This document shows positions 1-10,292 of a stretch of 64,000 bases of DNA, one piece after another. How positions within the stretch are numbered: the stretch's first letter is position 1; each line of letters opens with the position of its first letter. The DNA comes from Rhynchopus sp. YZ270_cl-10 (lineage: Eukaryota; Euglenozoa; Diplonemea; Diplonemida; Diplonemidae): contig OZ037846.1 in assembly GCA_964035575.1 (NCBI GenBank), positions 1,081,501 through 1,145,500 on the forward strand, read 5' to 3'. The position numbers and the translations under genes are program-made. The notes under the pieces are model-generated. The model saw only the letters and a program-made list of their open reading frames with translations. It did no database searches and had not been told where the DNA came from.

Positions 1-659
1 CTCCAAACCCACAGAAGTTTGTGATTATCTCCCCATTTTTTGTTATCACCGATTTTAGAAATTTTGTGTTTTTTTGGCAGTAAATCAACTTCCACTCCAC
101 TAATCTAATCGAGTAAAAATATGGTGGACTCAGCGGAGGTCAGTCCCGGCGGGGAAAATGCAGAAATCAGCACAATAGTGCCTTTGTGAGATGCTTAAAT
201 GCAAAAATGGACCCCATTTTTGGGTGTATTTTTTAGGGGTCCCACGGAGGACGTGATTTTGATGTGAAAATTTTTGTCAAAAAAAAATGTGAAAAATTAC
301 TATGTCGAGCTTTTGTGTGAAATAAAGCCAATGCAGAAATTTTTGAGTGTTTTTGACCATCTGTGGGTAGCGCATATTTTTTCTAGCAAAAGTGGATTTT
401 TTGGGAATTTTTTGGGAATTTTGCCCTTTTTTCGGAAATGGAAAAATAATACGACAGTGAAGTTATGGGTGGAGGATTTTTTTCGGGTTTCGTATTTGAA
501 CGATCTGGTGCAAATGAAGTGAATGCCTGAAATTTTGACGACTTTCGAGACAATTTTTCGAACTCAGAAACAAATTGTCGGTGGGGGGATTTTGGGGATT
601 TTTGACCGAGATCTGACTTTTTTGTAAGGTGGACTTGAAGAAAACCTGGAAAAATTTTC
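1..659. other. Gene-free AT-rich stretch with an old repeat
   Basis: I see no credible gene. Positions about 286-400 resemble positions about 3455-3560 on the far side of the satellite (shared 'attactatgtc', 'atctgtggg/atctgtggt' and 'catattttttc' blocks). The satellite may therefore lie inside or between diverged copies of one older repeat. Confidence 0.4.
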
Positions 660-1065
660 CGCTCGCTTCGCTCGCGGATGTAATTTTTTGACTAATGCTT
701 GGTATTGTGTAATTGTTTTTGTATTGTGTTCGCTCGCGAACACAATACAAAAACAATTACACACTATTCCCGCGCGCGAAGCGCGCGGGTAAAAATTTTT
801 ACGGGTAGTTTTTCCGCGAGCGAAGCGAGCGGTAAAAGTATATTCCCGCGCGAAGCGCGCGGGAAAATTTTTTGCGAGTAGTTTTTCCGCGAGCGAAGCG
901 CGCGGGAAACATTTTTACGAGTAGTTGTTCCGCGAGCGAAGCGAGCGGTAAAAGTAAATTCCCGCGCGCGAAGCGCGCGGGGAAAAATTTTTACGGGTAG
1001 TTTTTCCGCGAGCGAAGAGAGCGGGAAAATTATAGTGTACCTCCGCGAGCGCAGCGAGCGGAAAT
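660..1065. repeat. Cluster of GCGAAGC-centred GC hairpins
   Basis: About nine short inverted repeats lie in this stretch, most of them 30-45 bp apart and separated by T/A-rich linkers of the type 'ttttacgggtagttttt'. Two sorts are mixed. One is fully paired (CGCGC-GCGAAGC-GCGCG). The other has arms CCGC/GCGG and a GCGAAGC core separated by opposed GA dinucleotides. The copy at 662-680 has the complementary orientation. GCGAAGC is known from the DNA-structure literature as an unusually stable mini-hairpin with a GAA loop. The frames through this stretch are open only because of the repeats. Confidence 0.85.
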
Positions 1066-1663
1066 TTTTTTTTTTTTTGCAATTTTTGGGCAAAGTTCAA
1101 AAATCCCAGCTAAAAATGGTCGGGAATGTTCTGCCGGGATTTTTGGACGATTCGTTTTTCCCGGACAAAAAACCCACACAAATTATAAAGTGACACCCCC
1201 TTGTGTCAAGGACATGTCAACGACATGTCAATCTAGGCCCCCTCCGGAACACCAAGCGAGCGGAAAAAGGGTGTACACTCTTTGGTTGTAAAAGGTGCGT
1301 GCGTACTGGGCAGCTTCACGCCACAGTTCCCGGACCCGCTAGCGCGTGCCGCTCACAATAAAACAGCAAATTGGCTTGTGCCTGTACGAACTGGCTTTTC
1401 AGGTCGAAAACGGCCTCAAAAATAGGTGCTTTTGGGGACTCATTCATGTGTATGACCAAAAACCAAGTGGCCTGAAGTGTGATCTGTCCCTAGTACCCAA
1501 GTAGAGCAAATCCCCAAAAAACCAATTAGCGAAGGACTTTTACACCATTGACCACAGATTTCATGTTATTTTACGGGTTTTTCGATGCACGTTTGTGAAC
1601 TGGGAAGCATGCCACCAGTGATAAAATTTTACAACGAAAAAATGGCCAAAAGTAAAGAAATTT

Positions 1664-1776
1664 TATGGTGTACCTCCGCGAGCGAAGCGAGCGGGAAAAC
1701 TTTCAAGGTGTACCTCCGCGAGCGCAGCGAGCGGAAAAATTTTTACGGTGTACCTCCGCGAGCGAAACGAGCGGTA
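1664..1776. repeat. Second cluster of three GCGAAGC-type hairpins
   Basis: Three units near 1675, 1710 and 1756 repeat 'ggtgtacctccgcgagcg' followed by a GAA, GCA or AAA core variant. The same 'gtgtacctccgcgagcg' lead-in ends the first cluster at about 1034, so the two clusters share a parent unit. Confidence 0.8.
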
Positions 1777-2179
1777 AATTTTTTTGCGCCCATTCTTTTG
1801 AAAATGTGTCAGTAGGGTAACCAGGGGGTGATAACAAATATCTACTCCACTAATCGGGTCGAGAAAAAATGTCGTGAATTCGAGAGGGTTGTCATTCGGT
1901 TCAAAACGACACAACTTATCCACAGAAAAGTTTTTGATTTTGTCCCTACACACTCCACAAAAATCCGGTGCGATCAACGAAAAATTCTTTTTCTGATTTC
2001 GTTTCTTTCTTTTTCAGACTAGCTTAAACTCAGATGACAGTTTTTATTTTTGGGATTGCAATCAGCGGATCGAATTGAGTTAAATGCGGGGTCGTAGGGT
2101 CAAAAATTTGCATCTGTGGTTTATTAAGTGAACGAGGCCCAGAGTATACGCCTAACGAGATCTTGGCTGATATGTGAAC

Positions 2180-2349
2180 CTGTACTGTACTGTACTGTAC
2201 TGTACTGTACTGTACTGTACTGTACTGTACTGTACTGTACTGTACTGTACTGTACTGTACTGTACTGTACTGTACTGTACTGTACTGTACTGTACTGTAC
2301 TGTACTGTACTGTACTGTACTGTACTGTACTGTACTGTACTGTACTGTA
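2180..2349. repeat. Satellite block 1, (CTGTA)34
   Basis: Thirty-four uninterrupted copies of a 5-bp unit. No imperfect unit was seen, so the array is young or actively homogenised. Open frames through it are artefacts of the period. Confidence 0.98.
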
Positions 2350-3098
2350 CTGGGTACTGGGTACTGGGTACTGGGTACTGGGTACTGGGTACTGGGTACT
2401 GGGTACTGGGTACTGGGTACTGGGTACTGGGTACTGGGTACTGGGTACTGGGTACTGGGTACTGGGTACTGGGTACTGGGTACTGGGTACTGGGTACTGG
2501 GTACTGGGTACTGGGTACTGGGTACTGGGTACTGGGTACTGGGTACTGGGTACTGGGTACTGGGTACTGGGTACTGGGTACTGGGTACTGGGTACTGGGT
2601 ACTGGGTACTGGGTACTGGGTACTGGGTACTGGGTACTGGGTACTGGGTACTGGGTACTGGGTACTGGGTACTGGGTACTGGGTACTGGGTACTGGGTAC
2701 TGGGTACTGGGTACTGGGTACTGGGTACTGGGTACTGGGTACTGGGTACTGGGTACTGGGTACTGGGTACTGGGTACTGGGTACTGGGTACTGGGTACTG
2801 GGTACTGGGTACTGGGTACTGGGTACTGGGTACTGGGTACTGGGTACTGGGTACTGGGTACTGGGTACTGGGTACTGGGTACTGGGTACTGGGTACTGGG
2901 TACTGGGTACTGGGTACTGGGTACTGGGTACTGGGTACTGGGTACTGGGTACTGGGTACTGGGTACTGGGTACTGGGTACTGGGTACTGGGTACTGGGTA
3001 CTGGGTACTGGGTACTGGGTACTGGGTACTGGGTACTGGGTACTGGGTACTGGGTACTGGGTACTGGGTACTGGGTACTGGGTACTGGGTACTGGGTA
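2350..3098. repeat. Satellite block 2, (CTGGGTA)107
   Basis: By count, 107 copies of a 7-bp unit follow block 1 with no spacer. The unit equals block 1's CTGTA with GG inserted. The G-rich strand has GGG every 7 bases, which could allow G-quadruplex folding. A few stray units recur at about 29904-29920 and 39081. Confidence 0.98.
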
Positions 3099-3392
3099 CT
3101 GTGTACTGTGTACTGTGTACTGTGTACTGTGTACTGTGTACTGTGTACTGTGTACTGTGTACTGTGTACTGTGTACTGTGTACTGTGTACTGTGTACTGT
3201 GTACTGTGTACTGTGTACTGTGTACTGTGTACTGTGTACTGTGTACTGTGTACTGTGTACTGTGTACTGTGTACTGTGTACTGTGTACTGTGTACTGTGT
3301 ACTGTGTACTGTGTACTGTGTACTGTGTACTGTGTACTGTGTACTGTGTACTGTGTACTGTGTACTGTGTACTGTGTACTGTGTACTGTGTA
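3099..3392. repeat. Satellite block 3, (CTGTGTA)42
   Basis: Forty-two copies of a 7-bp unit that differs from block 2 by one base (G to T). The switch is clean, at a unit boundary, with no intermixing of unit types. Confidence 0.98.
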
Positions 3393-5212
3393 AAAACCAT
3401 AGGGGGGACCCTATGGATTTTTGGATTTTGCACTGAAAATTTTGGAGCATAAATTTGGAGAACAAAATTACTATGTCCGAGTTTGAGGCCCAAAAATTCC
3501 ATTAAAGCAAGAATTTTTAACTTTTGAGTATCTGTGGTACTCTCATATTTTTTCCTAACTTGCACAAAATTTCTAAAAACGGTGTATAAATAAAAGGAAA
3601 TTTATTTCACACCGGTACCCTTATTCTTTTTTATTTTGCTTTTTATTCTATATTTCTTTCTTCTGTGTCGGCTTGGGTTTTCTATCTGATGCACACACAG
3701 GATGTGACTGGTATTTGTCTAGATTGGTAGCAACTATTGCACGGAATACTCTACGTACACACTGCAGCCATCAAGACCAAGACTTTTTAAGTTACCCTCC
3801 TCCTGGTGAACAGACAGGACATATCCGGTAAGGACAGAGAAAGGACAAGGAGACAGGGGGAAAAAAAACTTTTTTAATTTTACCCCATTTCCCCACACCA
3901 CGTTTTTTTGGTGTGGATCTTTCTTGGGGATGGGGATATTCAGATGGACAGAACAACGATTTTTTTTTATAAGTAAGAGAAAACCGAATGGAGTGGGAAC
4001 GCTAGTGAGAGCGATTAGTTGGTTGTATTTTGGGGAAATTTTTGGCCGAAAATCGGCCCCAGCTATTAGTGACCGGGCTCATATTGTCCAAAATTTAAGT
4101 CGCTAAAATTTTGTCCATTTTTCCAGATTGACCCCACCACTGACTGGGATTGGCTCAAAAATGCAAATAACGGCGTTTTCGCCTGTATTGTTTGTTACGA
4201 AACCCCGTGCAGACTAGCCATTTAATTACTTACTTACCCGACCCCCCCAATCCTTAGTCTGCAGACTGTACCCCACCCCCTTTTTTTTTGAGAAAAAAAA
4301 ACCTCCCGTGGTGTGCCCTCTATAGGGGTGGTGGTATACCTTAGAAGGACCTTTTTTACACCTTTTTTTTTATAGAAAAATCACACCAACTCCCATATTT
4401 TTTTCATCCGCCAGTTTAGTTATGCGACTCTACAATTATCCCCCTCACCCCTTTAGTTACTGGGAAGATCAATCAGGGGCAGCCCTTACGGGCGCGTTCC
4501 GAAGTGCACCCGCCAGAGGTGTGAGTGAGAGTCACACTTGGTGTGGTGTTTTTGGTTAATATTCTCATCATTTGTAAAGAGCCTCAGGGAAGTGTCCTGG
4601 CTGCAGTGGTGTCTGTACTTCCCCCTTGCCTACTAGACGAGTAATAGGCCGGCACCCTAGGTGGAGTGTTGACTCATTAGGGATCGGGTGTGTACCTCCA
4701 CAGTGTGTGACCACCTTCGTTTCCCACAGGGTTATCCATCCCAGCACTTTTTACCCTCAGGCCAAGACCTTCCGTACTGATTTTCTTTTCTTTTTTCCTT
4801 TAGGGTGCATGTGTTGACCCTCTCAAATACTTTCAATTCTGTGAACTGAAAGTATATGAATCTAAAACTTTAGGTACTTCTTTGTAGTGCCCTCTATGCC
4901 TTCTTTTCGTAAGAAAAGAAAGTAGATGAAATAATTTTTTTTGTCTTTCCTCTTCCAGCGTTTTTTGGTGACATAGTGCGTGAAAAATACCCAGAAAATG
5001 AAATTTTTGTACTATTTTCAACCCCCACCCCCTGTTTTGGATATACGGAGTGCATTTTACGGAGCGCACAAACAAAAGACCCGATCTTTTTTTTTTTTTT
5101 TTTTTTTTTGGTTTTTCAACACTTTTTTCCACCCCCCTTTCCCTCCCTCCCTCCATACCCTTTTTAAACCTTCTTCACCTCTTTTAGCAACCCTCCCCTT
5201 CCCCCTCCCCCT
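3393..5212. other. Intergenic DNA with dispersed repeat and acceptor-like tract
   Basis: No gene is supported. Positions 4078-4182 match 41873-41983 (shared blocks 'aatttaagtc', 'tttgtccatttttcc', 'gggattggctc'). From 5085 to 5212 there is a long T tract and then a C/T tract with an AG near 5187, about 25 bp before the next start codon. This fits a trans-splice or 5' UTR acceptor for the following gene. Confidence 0.5.
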
Positions 5213-7888
5213 ATGTGGCGCTGCTCCCCCACCTTGCTGCTGATCGCAGCAGTGCATGCTGCGGAGAACGACTTCGACTGCACCAAATGGCCGCCTCCTA
5301 TCAACAACGTGGAGTACCCGCGATGGCCGTACTGCAACCGACGACCCGGAGACGGGGAGACACGCTATACGTGGATGCTTACAGGAATGCCGCCGGCCAA
5401 CCAAGCCCCGTATCAATGCCCGAAGGGGTTGGTACTGCGTGCAGATTCTCCAGGGCTTACCTGCGCTGATTACAGCATTGCGGATGAAGCAGCAGGTCCG
5501 TGCATGACGGAGACATGCTGTACCACTGCGGTTTGCAGTGCCCACCGCTGTGCATCGGGATGGACGCTCCGCCCCGACCATGGAGAGATGTCTTGCTACT
5601 TCGGCTGCACCGATGCGATATGCTGCGATCCACCCCCAGACTCACGTCTTCCCAAACACCATGCTGCTGGGCTAACCTTTGTCGACCGCGACCCAGCCCG
5701 CTTCGTTTACGGCGGCAAAGTCACCATCCACCGAGCATACGACGAATCCGACATCACACATTACCGTGTATACTGGGGTTTCATGAAGGTCCTCCGAAAG
5801 GTTCCATCCTGCACGCTTGCACGCCCGGTTTCGTGGAATACCGAAAAATATTTGGATACAACCAAACTATTGAAAGAAGTTCGGGCTACTGGATGTGACA
5901 TTAGCTTTGACATTCCGATGGGAACTAAAGCACAGGACCATGCAAGGTGCGAAATATCCTTCGACAGAAAGGACCGTACGAAGGCGGTTACTGACGAATG
6001 CAATCCACACTACCTTATGGTCGTTGCTGTCAACCGCTTTGGAGAAAAACCTGTTACACGAACCAACGAAGAGCAGGTCGGCCCCCGCCTACCTATCAGC
6101 GACTACGAAGGAGAATGGAACCTCCCCTGCGCAGAAAGCGGCGTAACCGGCGGGCACGACCTCCCTGGCCCCGCGGACACCATCCTCGGAGTATGGAACC
6201 AAGTAGAATCCGCCGCAGACTGTGCCGCTCTCTGCCGTGCCCACCACGACCCCATCACCGGACCCTGCCGTTATTGGACCTGGTCAGTCCCCACTGGAGG
6301 CCCAACACACAAATCCTGTTGGATCGAAACCCAAACCACTCAACGCTCTCACTACGGTGTTCGTGTCATGGGTCCTGCAGTATGCCCCACCCGAGACGGA
6401 GAACTCCCAACCGGCAAAGAAAGACCACGGTGCACCAGATGGGTGAGACTCCAAAACACGATTCCCTTCGTGGAGGCAGAGATCTATGGGTGGGATAATA
6501 AGCAAGGGGTGAATTTTGTACAGCCGCCGAGGCTGCCAGATAACCCGTTGGGGCCGTATGACAATGCGGAGCAGTGCCAAGGGGTGTGCGACCAGGATGT
6601 GCTGTGCATTGGGATCGTTTGGATGAAGAGAAACAAAAACTTTCGGTATCGGAGGTGCTGGCTGGTTCGGGTCGATTCGGGGCTGCGGGTGGCGTCGCAG
6701 AACTTTGATATGTGGTTTTGTTCTCGCGAAACGTTGCCTCCACTCATTAACGGCTATACACACCAAAAACACCACTTTGGCTACAAAACCTGCGCCACCA
6801 CCGCCCTTTCCAACACAACCGAATCATCATACGACTGCTGCGCAAACCAATGCGACGCACAGTCCACATGCTCCCATTTCACCTATCACGACGGAACCAA
6901 CGGACACGGCTTTTGCGAACTCTATTCCTCTTGCCCCATGGCACTTCACACCAAAGCAGAAGGCTGCGCGTACGAAGGCTGCTTCTCCGGCTACGGTGCA
7001 GCAACGTACTCCAAAGACACCGCATCAATTGAATTTGTAGACCCATACCCATTTCAGGCGAATCCTTCTGGGATCGAAGTGAATCTGCAGACGAATGGGT
7101 TGGTGTCGGAGGAGGTGGTGTGTGTTGCGGTGCTGGCAGGGCCTGCAACGACAATGAGGTCGTCTCTCCCAGAGTCTGCGAAGGCGATGAAGGCGCAGGA
7201 GGCGCTGAAGAATGTGGTAGTCACATCATCGGTGGTTGATTCGGTCGCATCATTAGTAATCCGATCGGAGACTGGTGCCGCGTCTCTTTCATATACAGCA
7301 GAGTATACCATCCGGTGTGGATTGACGAATCACGCAGAGCACAATCTCCCTGCTGCCATCGATTTCACCTACCAAACCACCGCACCCCCAGGGTATCGCC
7401 ATTTAGGTAATGGATGGTGCAGGGTTCTTCGAAATGCGTGTATCAAAACGCAGAAGGACTTTAAGGATAAGGTTTATTCCTTGGAAACCTGCAAGACAGT
7501 GTGTGATGGGGACAGTAGCTGTACCGCCTTTGCGTTTGTTCAGGCAAATGGAATGTGCATTACCTATGGAAACTGTGCGTTTAACATTGTGGACCCAAAG
7601 CCGTCGATATTCTGTCTTGTGAAGGTTCCTGTAGGGGGTGCGGTGTTGAACCAGACCGATGCAACGTTTCGTGGTGGAGGGGAGTGTTCACGTGGCTGTG
7701 GGAATGATGATATGTGTTTAACGAAGAGGACCTTCGGACGTCACACACGAAATGTGTTTCTCCCCGCCAGAGGGGGTGTGTGTTCCGACTCGAGAAAGGG
7801 GAATGTCACAGAGTTTGCTGAAACAGCGGGGATGACGTTGCGCCCATCCGTTCTGATTGTTCTCCTTGCGTTTGTTGTGTTTGTGTGA
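5213..7888 (+). CDS. Secreted PAN/Apple-like cysteine-rich surface protein
   Basis: An intronless 891-residue protein. Residues 1-18 form a clear signal peptide (basic start, then leucine/isoleucine/alanine, ending near HAA). The last 15 or so residues are strongly hydrophobic with no charged tail, as in a GPI-anchor signal or a terminal membrane anchor, so it probably sits on the cell surface. The body is rich in paired cysteines. Four segments look like PAN/Apple modules, with spaced C...C pairs and W/F-rich centres, near residues 326-376, 446-487, 512-580 and 729-790. PAN modules usually bind protein or carbohydrate. Residues about 165-300 form a cysteine-poor beta-type segment that may be fibronectin-III-like. 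I do not recognise an enzyme domain. The ATG at 5213 is the first after the acceptor-like tract and gives the signal peptide. Ligand and exact family are unknown. Confidence 0.85.
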   Translation: MWRCSPTLLLIAAVHAAENDFDCTKWPPPINNVEYPRWPYCNRRPGDGETRYTWMLTGMPPANQAPYQCPKGLVLRADSPGLTCADYSIADEAAGPCMTETCCTTAVCSAHRCASGWTLRPDHGEMSCYFGCTDAICCDPPPDSRLPKHHAAGLTFVDRDPARFVYGGKVTIHRAYDESDITHYRVYWGFMKVLRKVPSCTLARPVSWNTEKYLDTTKLLKEVRATGCDISFDIPMGTKAQDHARCEISFDRKDRTKAVTDECNPHYLMVVAVNRFGEKPVTRTNEEQVGPRLPISDYEGEWNLPCAESGVTGGHDLPGPADTILGVWNQVESAADCAALCRAHHDPITGPCRYWTWSVPTGGPTHKSCWIETQTTQRSHYGVRVMGPAVCPTRDGELPTGKERPRCTRWVRLQNTIPFVEAEIYGWDNKQGVNFVQPPRLPDNPLGPYDNAEQCQGVCDQDVLCIGIVWMKRNKNFRYRRCWLVRVDSGLRVASQNFDMWFCSRETLPPLINGYTHQKHHFGYKTCATTALSNTTESSYDCCANQCDAQSTCSHFTYHDGTNGHGFCELYSSCPMALHTKAEGCAYEGCFSGYGAATYSKDTASIEFVDPYPFQANPSGIEVNLQTNGLVSEEVVCVAVLAGPATTMRSSLPESAKAMKAQEALKNVVVTSSVVDSVASLVIRSETGAASLSYTAEYTIRCGLTNHAEHNLPAAIDFTYQTTAPPGYRHLGNGWCRVLRNACIKTQKDFKDKVYSLETCKTVCDGDSSCTAFAFVQANGMCITYGNCAFNIVDPKPSIFCLVKVPVGGAVLNQTDATFRGGGECSRGCGNDDMCLTKRTFGRHTRNVFLPARGGVCSDSRKGNVTEFAETAGMTLRPSVLIVLLAFVVFV

Positions 7889-8415
7889 GGGGGAGGGATG
7901 GAGTAGAAATGGTGAAAAAGAAGGGGGGGGAAAAACATATTTTTTTACAACACAATACCTCATTTTCTTGGATTCTTTTTAAAAGATGTGCGGGCATATT
8001 CACAAAATTTTTTCTATTTTTCCTCCACACGAAGTGTGTTTAGAAACCAGACAAAAAGAAAGCCAACATTTGACTTGTTAACGACCGTTCTATTTCCTTT
8101 TTACATCATTTCACTTCGCGCCACATCAGGATTTCACCTTTTGGGCTGCGTTCAAACGAAAATAAGTCTTCTTTCCTTTTTTTCAAGTTATCAAGATCAG
8201 TTGGCGGGTATAGTTGTCTGGGTTTTTCTTCTTCTCCTCTCAGCATTCCCGACACACTGTGCTACGAAAAACCCGACTAATTTCGTAGGCGATGTTCTCG
8301 TTGTTCCCTGTATACTAGCTTTGTGCTTTTCACTCCGGGGCTGGACCCTCATCGTCCAGTGGGTCAGTAGGAGGTGTATACAATCAATAACTATCATTTT
8401 TTTTTATCCTCCTGC

Positions 8416-8445
8416 GATGTGTGTGCACAAGACACATCCACCTTG
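8416..8445 (+). promoter_or_regulatory. ACGAGAG-loop hairpin, copy 1
   Basis: First member of a dispersed family. The general plan is AAGGTGA-type base, CTAAGC/GCTTAG-type upper stem, an ACGAGAG-like loop, a closing CATCTT-type arm, then AACTTTT and a T-rich run. Here the upper stem is GATGTGT/ACACATC with loop TGCACAAG, followed by CTTG and T/C-rich sequence. Possible roles are RNA 3'-end or processing signal, or the 3' tail of a retroposon. Confidence 0.55.
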
Positions 8446-8533
8446 TAATTTTTCTTTCTTCTTCCCTCCCACCCACCTCCCGGCTGTTTTAAATAAAAGG
8501 AAATTGGTTTCTTGAAAACTTTGTATTAGTAGA

Positions 8534-8577
8534 CATAGTGTGCAGACGAACATTTTGGTTCGTCTGCACACACTATG
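8534..8577. repeat. 44-bp inverted repeat
   Basis: Arms at 8534-8551 and 8558-8577 (CATAGTGTGCAGACGAAC and its complement with a 2-base bulge) around a six-base ATTTTG loop. It lies in a gene-free stretch, so the role is unknown; it may be a tiny foldback element. Confidence 0.8.
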
Positions 8578-8661
8578 CCTAGAGTGTGCTCCACTCTTCT
8601 AAACACTGTTTACGACACCGCAGAGCGATGATCTCTCTTGTGTGGGGCAGATGCCACATTT

Positions 8662-8806
8662 GGTGTGGCTGAAAGGGGGGGTGCTATTGTTGTGGTATTT
8701 TCTGCTATTCTGGGCATCTGGATTTTTTTTGGTGCGGCTGAAGGGAGGTACTATTTTTGTGCTGCTTTCGGCTATTTTCTGCTATTTTGGGGTTGTCGGC
8801 TACACC
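8662..8806. mobile_element. Foldback MITE-like element, GGTGTGGCTGA family
   Basis: It begins GGTGTGGCTGAA and ends with an imperfect complement (GTCGGCTACACC). The inside has repeated 'ctattttctgctatt' blocks. A shorter relative lies at 30958-31024 and a longer one with the same terminal motif at 54796-55643. No target duplication is obvious here. Confidence 0.6.
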
Positions 8807-9965
8807 AACATTGATGTCGGTTTCTTTTTACTTAATACTATAAACCCACCTCCCACCTCCCGCTCTCCCCCTACACCTAAACAAACGATACTCGCAAAAA
8901 GCCATTTATAGGCTACGTGCGTACCCCAATACCCGCCTTTTTGTCTTGATTCATGGGGAACGATTTCCTTTTGTAGTCGGTGTGATCTGGGTGAGGAAGC
9001 GTTCCAACTTTTTCAATATCTCACCCATTTTTTCTATTCGCGATTTTTTTCCCCACCCCCGTTTTTAGAATCAACAGAGTGTGTACATTAAGATTTGTAG
9101 TCTACTGCCAGTGAACCAGCAGGGTTGAGATTTTTTGTACAGAGTGAAAGAACAAACAGAGTAAAGCCTGGGGGCAGCTGCATTCCCTAATACGTTGATG
9201 TTGGGGGGTGTGTGCTTTTCATCCTCTTATAAAAAAAAACGTTATGTGTGGACGGTATTCATATTATCAAAGAAAACAATTCAAAAGCAAATGACACACT
9301 GTGTACGAAACAGGTGTCCGTTTCTCTCGGGTCGTATGTATAGCATGGCCTCGTCTTGTACAGCGTTGCTAATCCCAGAGAATGTCGGTGTGTTCGTCAA
9401 AAAAAAAAGGTTGTGTGTTCTTTCTTCGAAATCCACTCAAAAATCAAAGCACCCTTCTTTGCAAAAGGATGTGTGTGTTTGAAAGCATGTCTGGGTATTC
9501 CTATTGGAACATTGCGCTGATGTTAGACAGTGAGACACATCTTATCTTTTCAAGTTATTTTGTTCCTCTCTCCATGTATGTATTTATGTGGGGCAAAAAA
9601 AAAGCTGTACTGATCATTGCTCCGCTCTCTCCTTTTTTTGCGTTCGTCGTAGCAATCAGTTTCCATTGCCACATAAAGGAGGTCACTATGGTCATATGGA
9701 CGGCCAAGACTATTAGCAACTAAGCGTGGGGATAGGGGAGGGGAGGGGGGGAAAGCGTGTTTTCCGACACTTCTTCTTCTTCTTTTTTGCAAGGAAAAAT
9801 GGTGTATGTTTTACCCATGTTTACCCCTTCCCCCAACTCCCCCCAAGTCAAAGTTTCAGCAAAAATGCCAAAAATACGAAAACTTCCATAGGGCTTTCAT
9901 AGGGGCCTTGAATCGGGTCTGCAAGCCCCACACCTCTATCTCTCGTATCAAACCACATCCTACAC

Positions 9966-10277
9966 CACACACAACACACTTTAAGGGCCATATTCTGCGC
10001 AAGAATTACCCCTCACTAGGCATCAACCAACACACAACACACTTAGTGGCGATACTCCGTTTAGGCGTTACTACCCACTCTAAAATCTGTTATCTAACCA
10101 CACCCCCAACCTCCTACGGCACACACAACACACTTTAAGGGCCATATTCCACGCAAGAATTACCCCTCATTAGGCATCAACCAACACACAACACACTTAG
10201 TGGCGATACTCCGTTTAGGCGTTACTACCCACTCTAAAATCTATTATCTAACCACACCCCCCAACCTCCTCTACAGC
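9966..10277. repeat. Tandem duplication upstream of the zinc-ribbon gene
   Basis: Two head-to-tail copies of about 154 bp (roughly 9966-10119 and 10120-10277), each with 'actttaagggccatattc', 'caagaattacccctca' and 'cgatactccgtttaggcg' blocks. A partial third copy lies at about 11636-11690, inside the gene's intron. The second copy ends just before a 'cctcctctacag' acceptor-like site and the start codon. Confidence 0.9.
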
Positions 10278-10292
10278 ACCACACACAACACT

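Larger units (their letters stand above)
7889..9965. other. Intergenic DNA without a supported gene
   Basis: About 2 kb of AT-rich, simple-sequence DNA. Open frames at 7988-8515, 9195-9482 and 9382-9723 have poly-K/S and poly-F composition and no recognisable domain. It holds a loop-motif hairpin (8416), a long inverted repeat (8534) and a foldback element (8662), listed separately. Confidence 0.6.

Noticed and set aside
660-1065. CRISPR-like array of spaced palindromic repeats
   Set aside because: Repeats vary, spacers are short and similar to each other, no cas gene exists, and the surroundings are eukaryotic. It is a hairpin cluster.
2030-3565. Three long overlapping reading frames on both strands through the satellite
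   Set aside because: They exist only because 5- and 7-bp units lack stops in several frames. There is no start context, domain or composition of a real protein.
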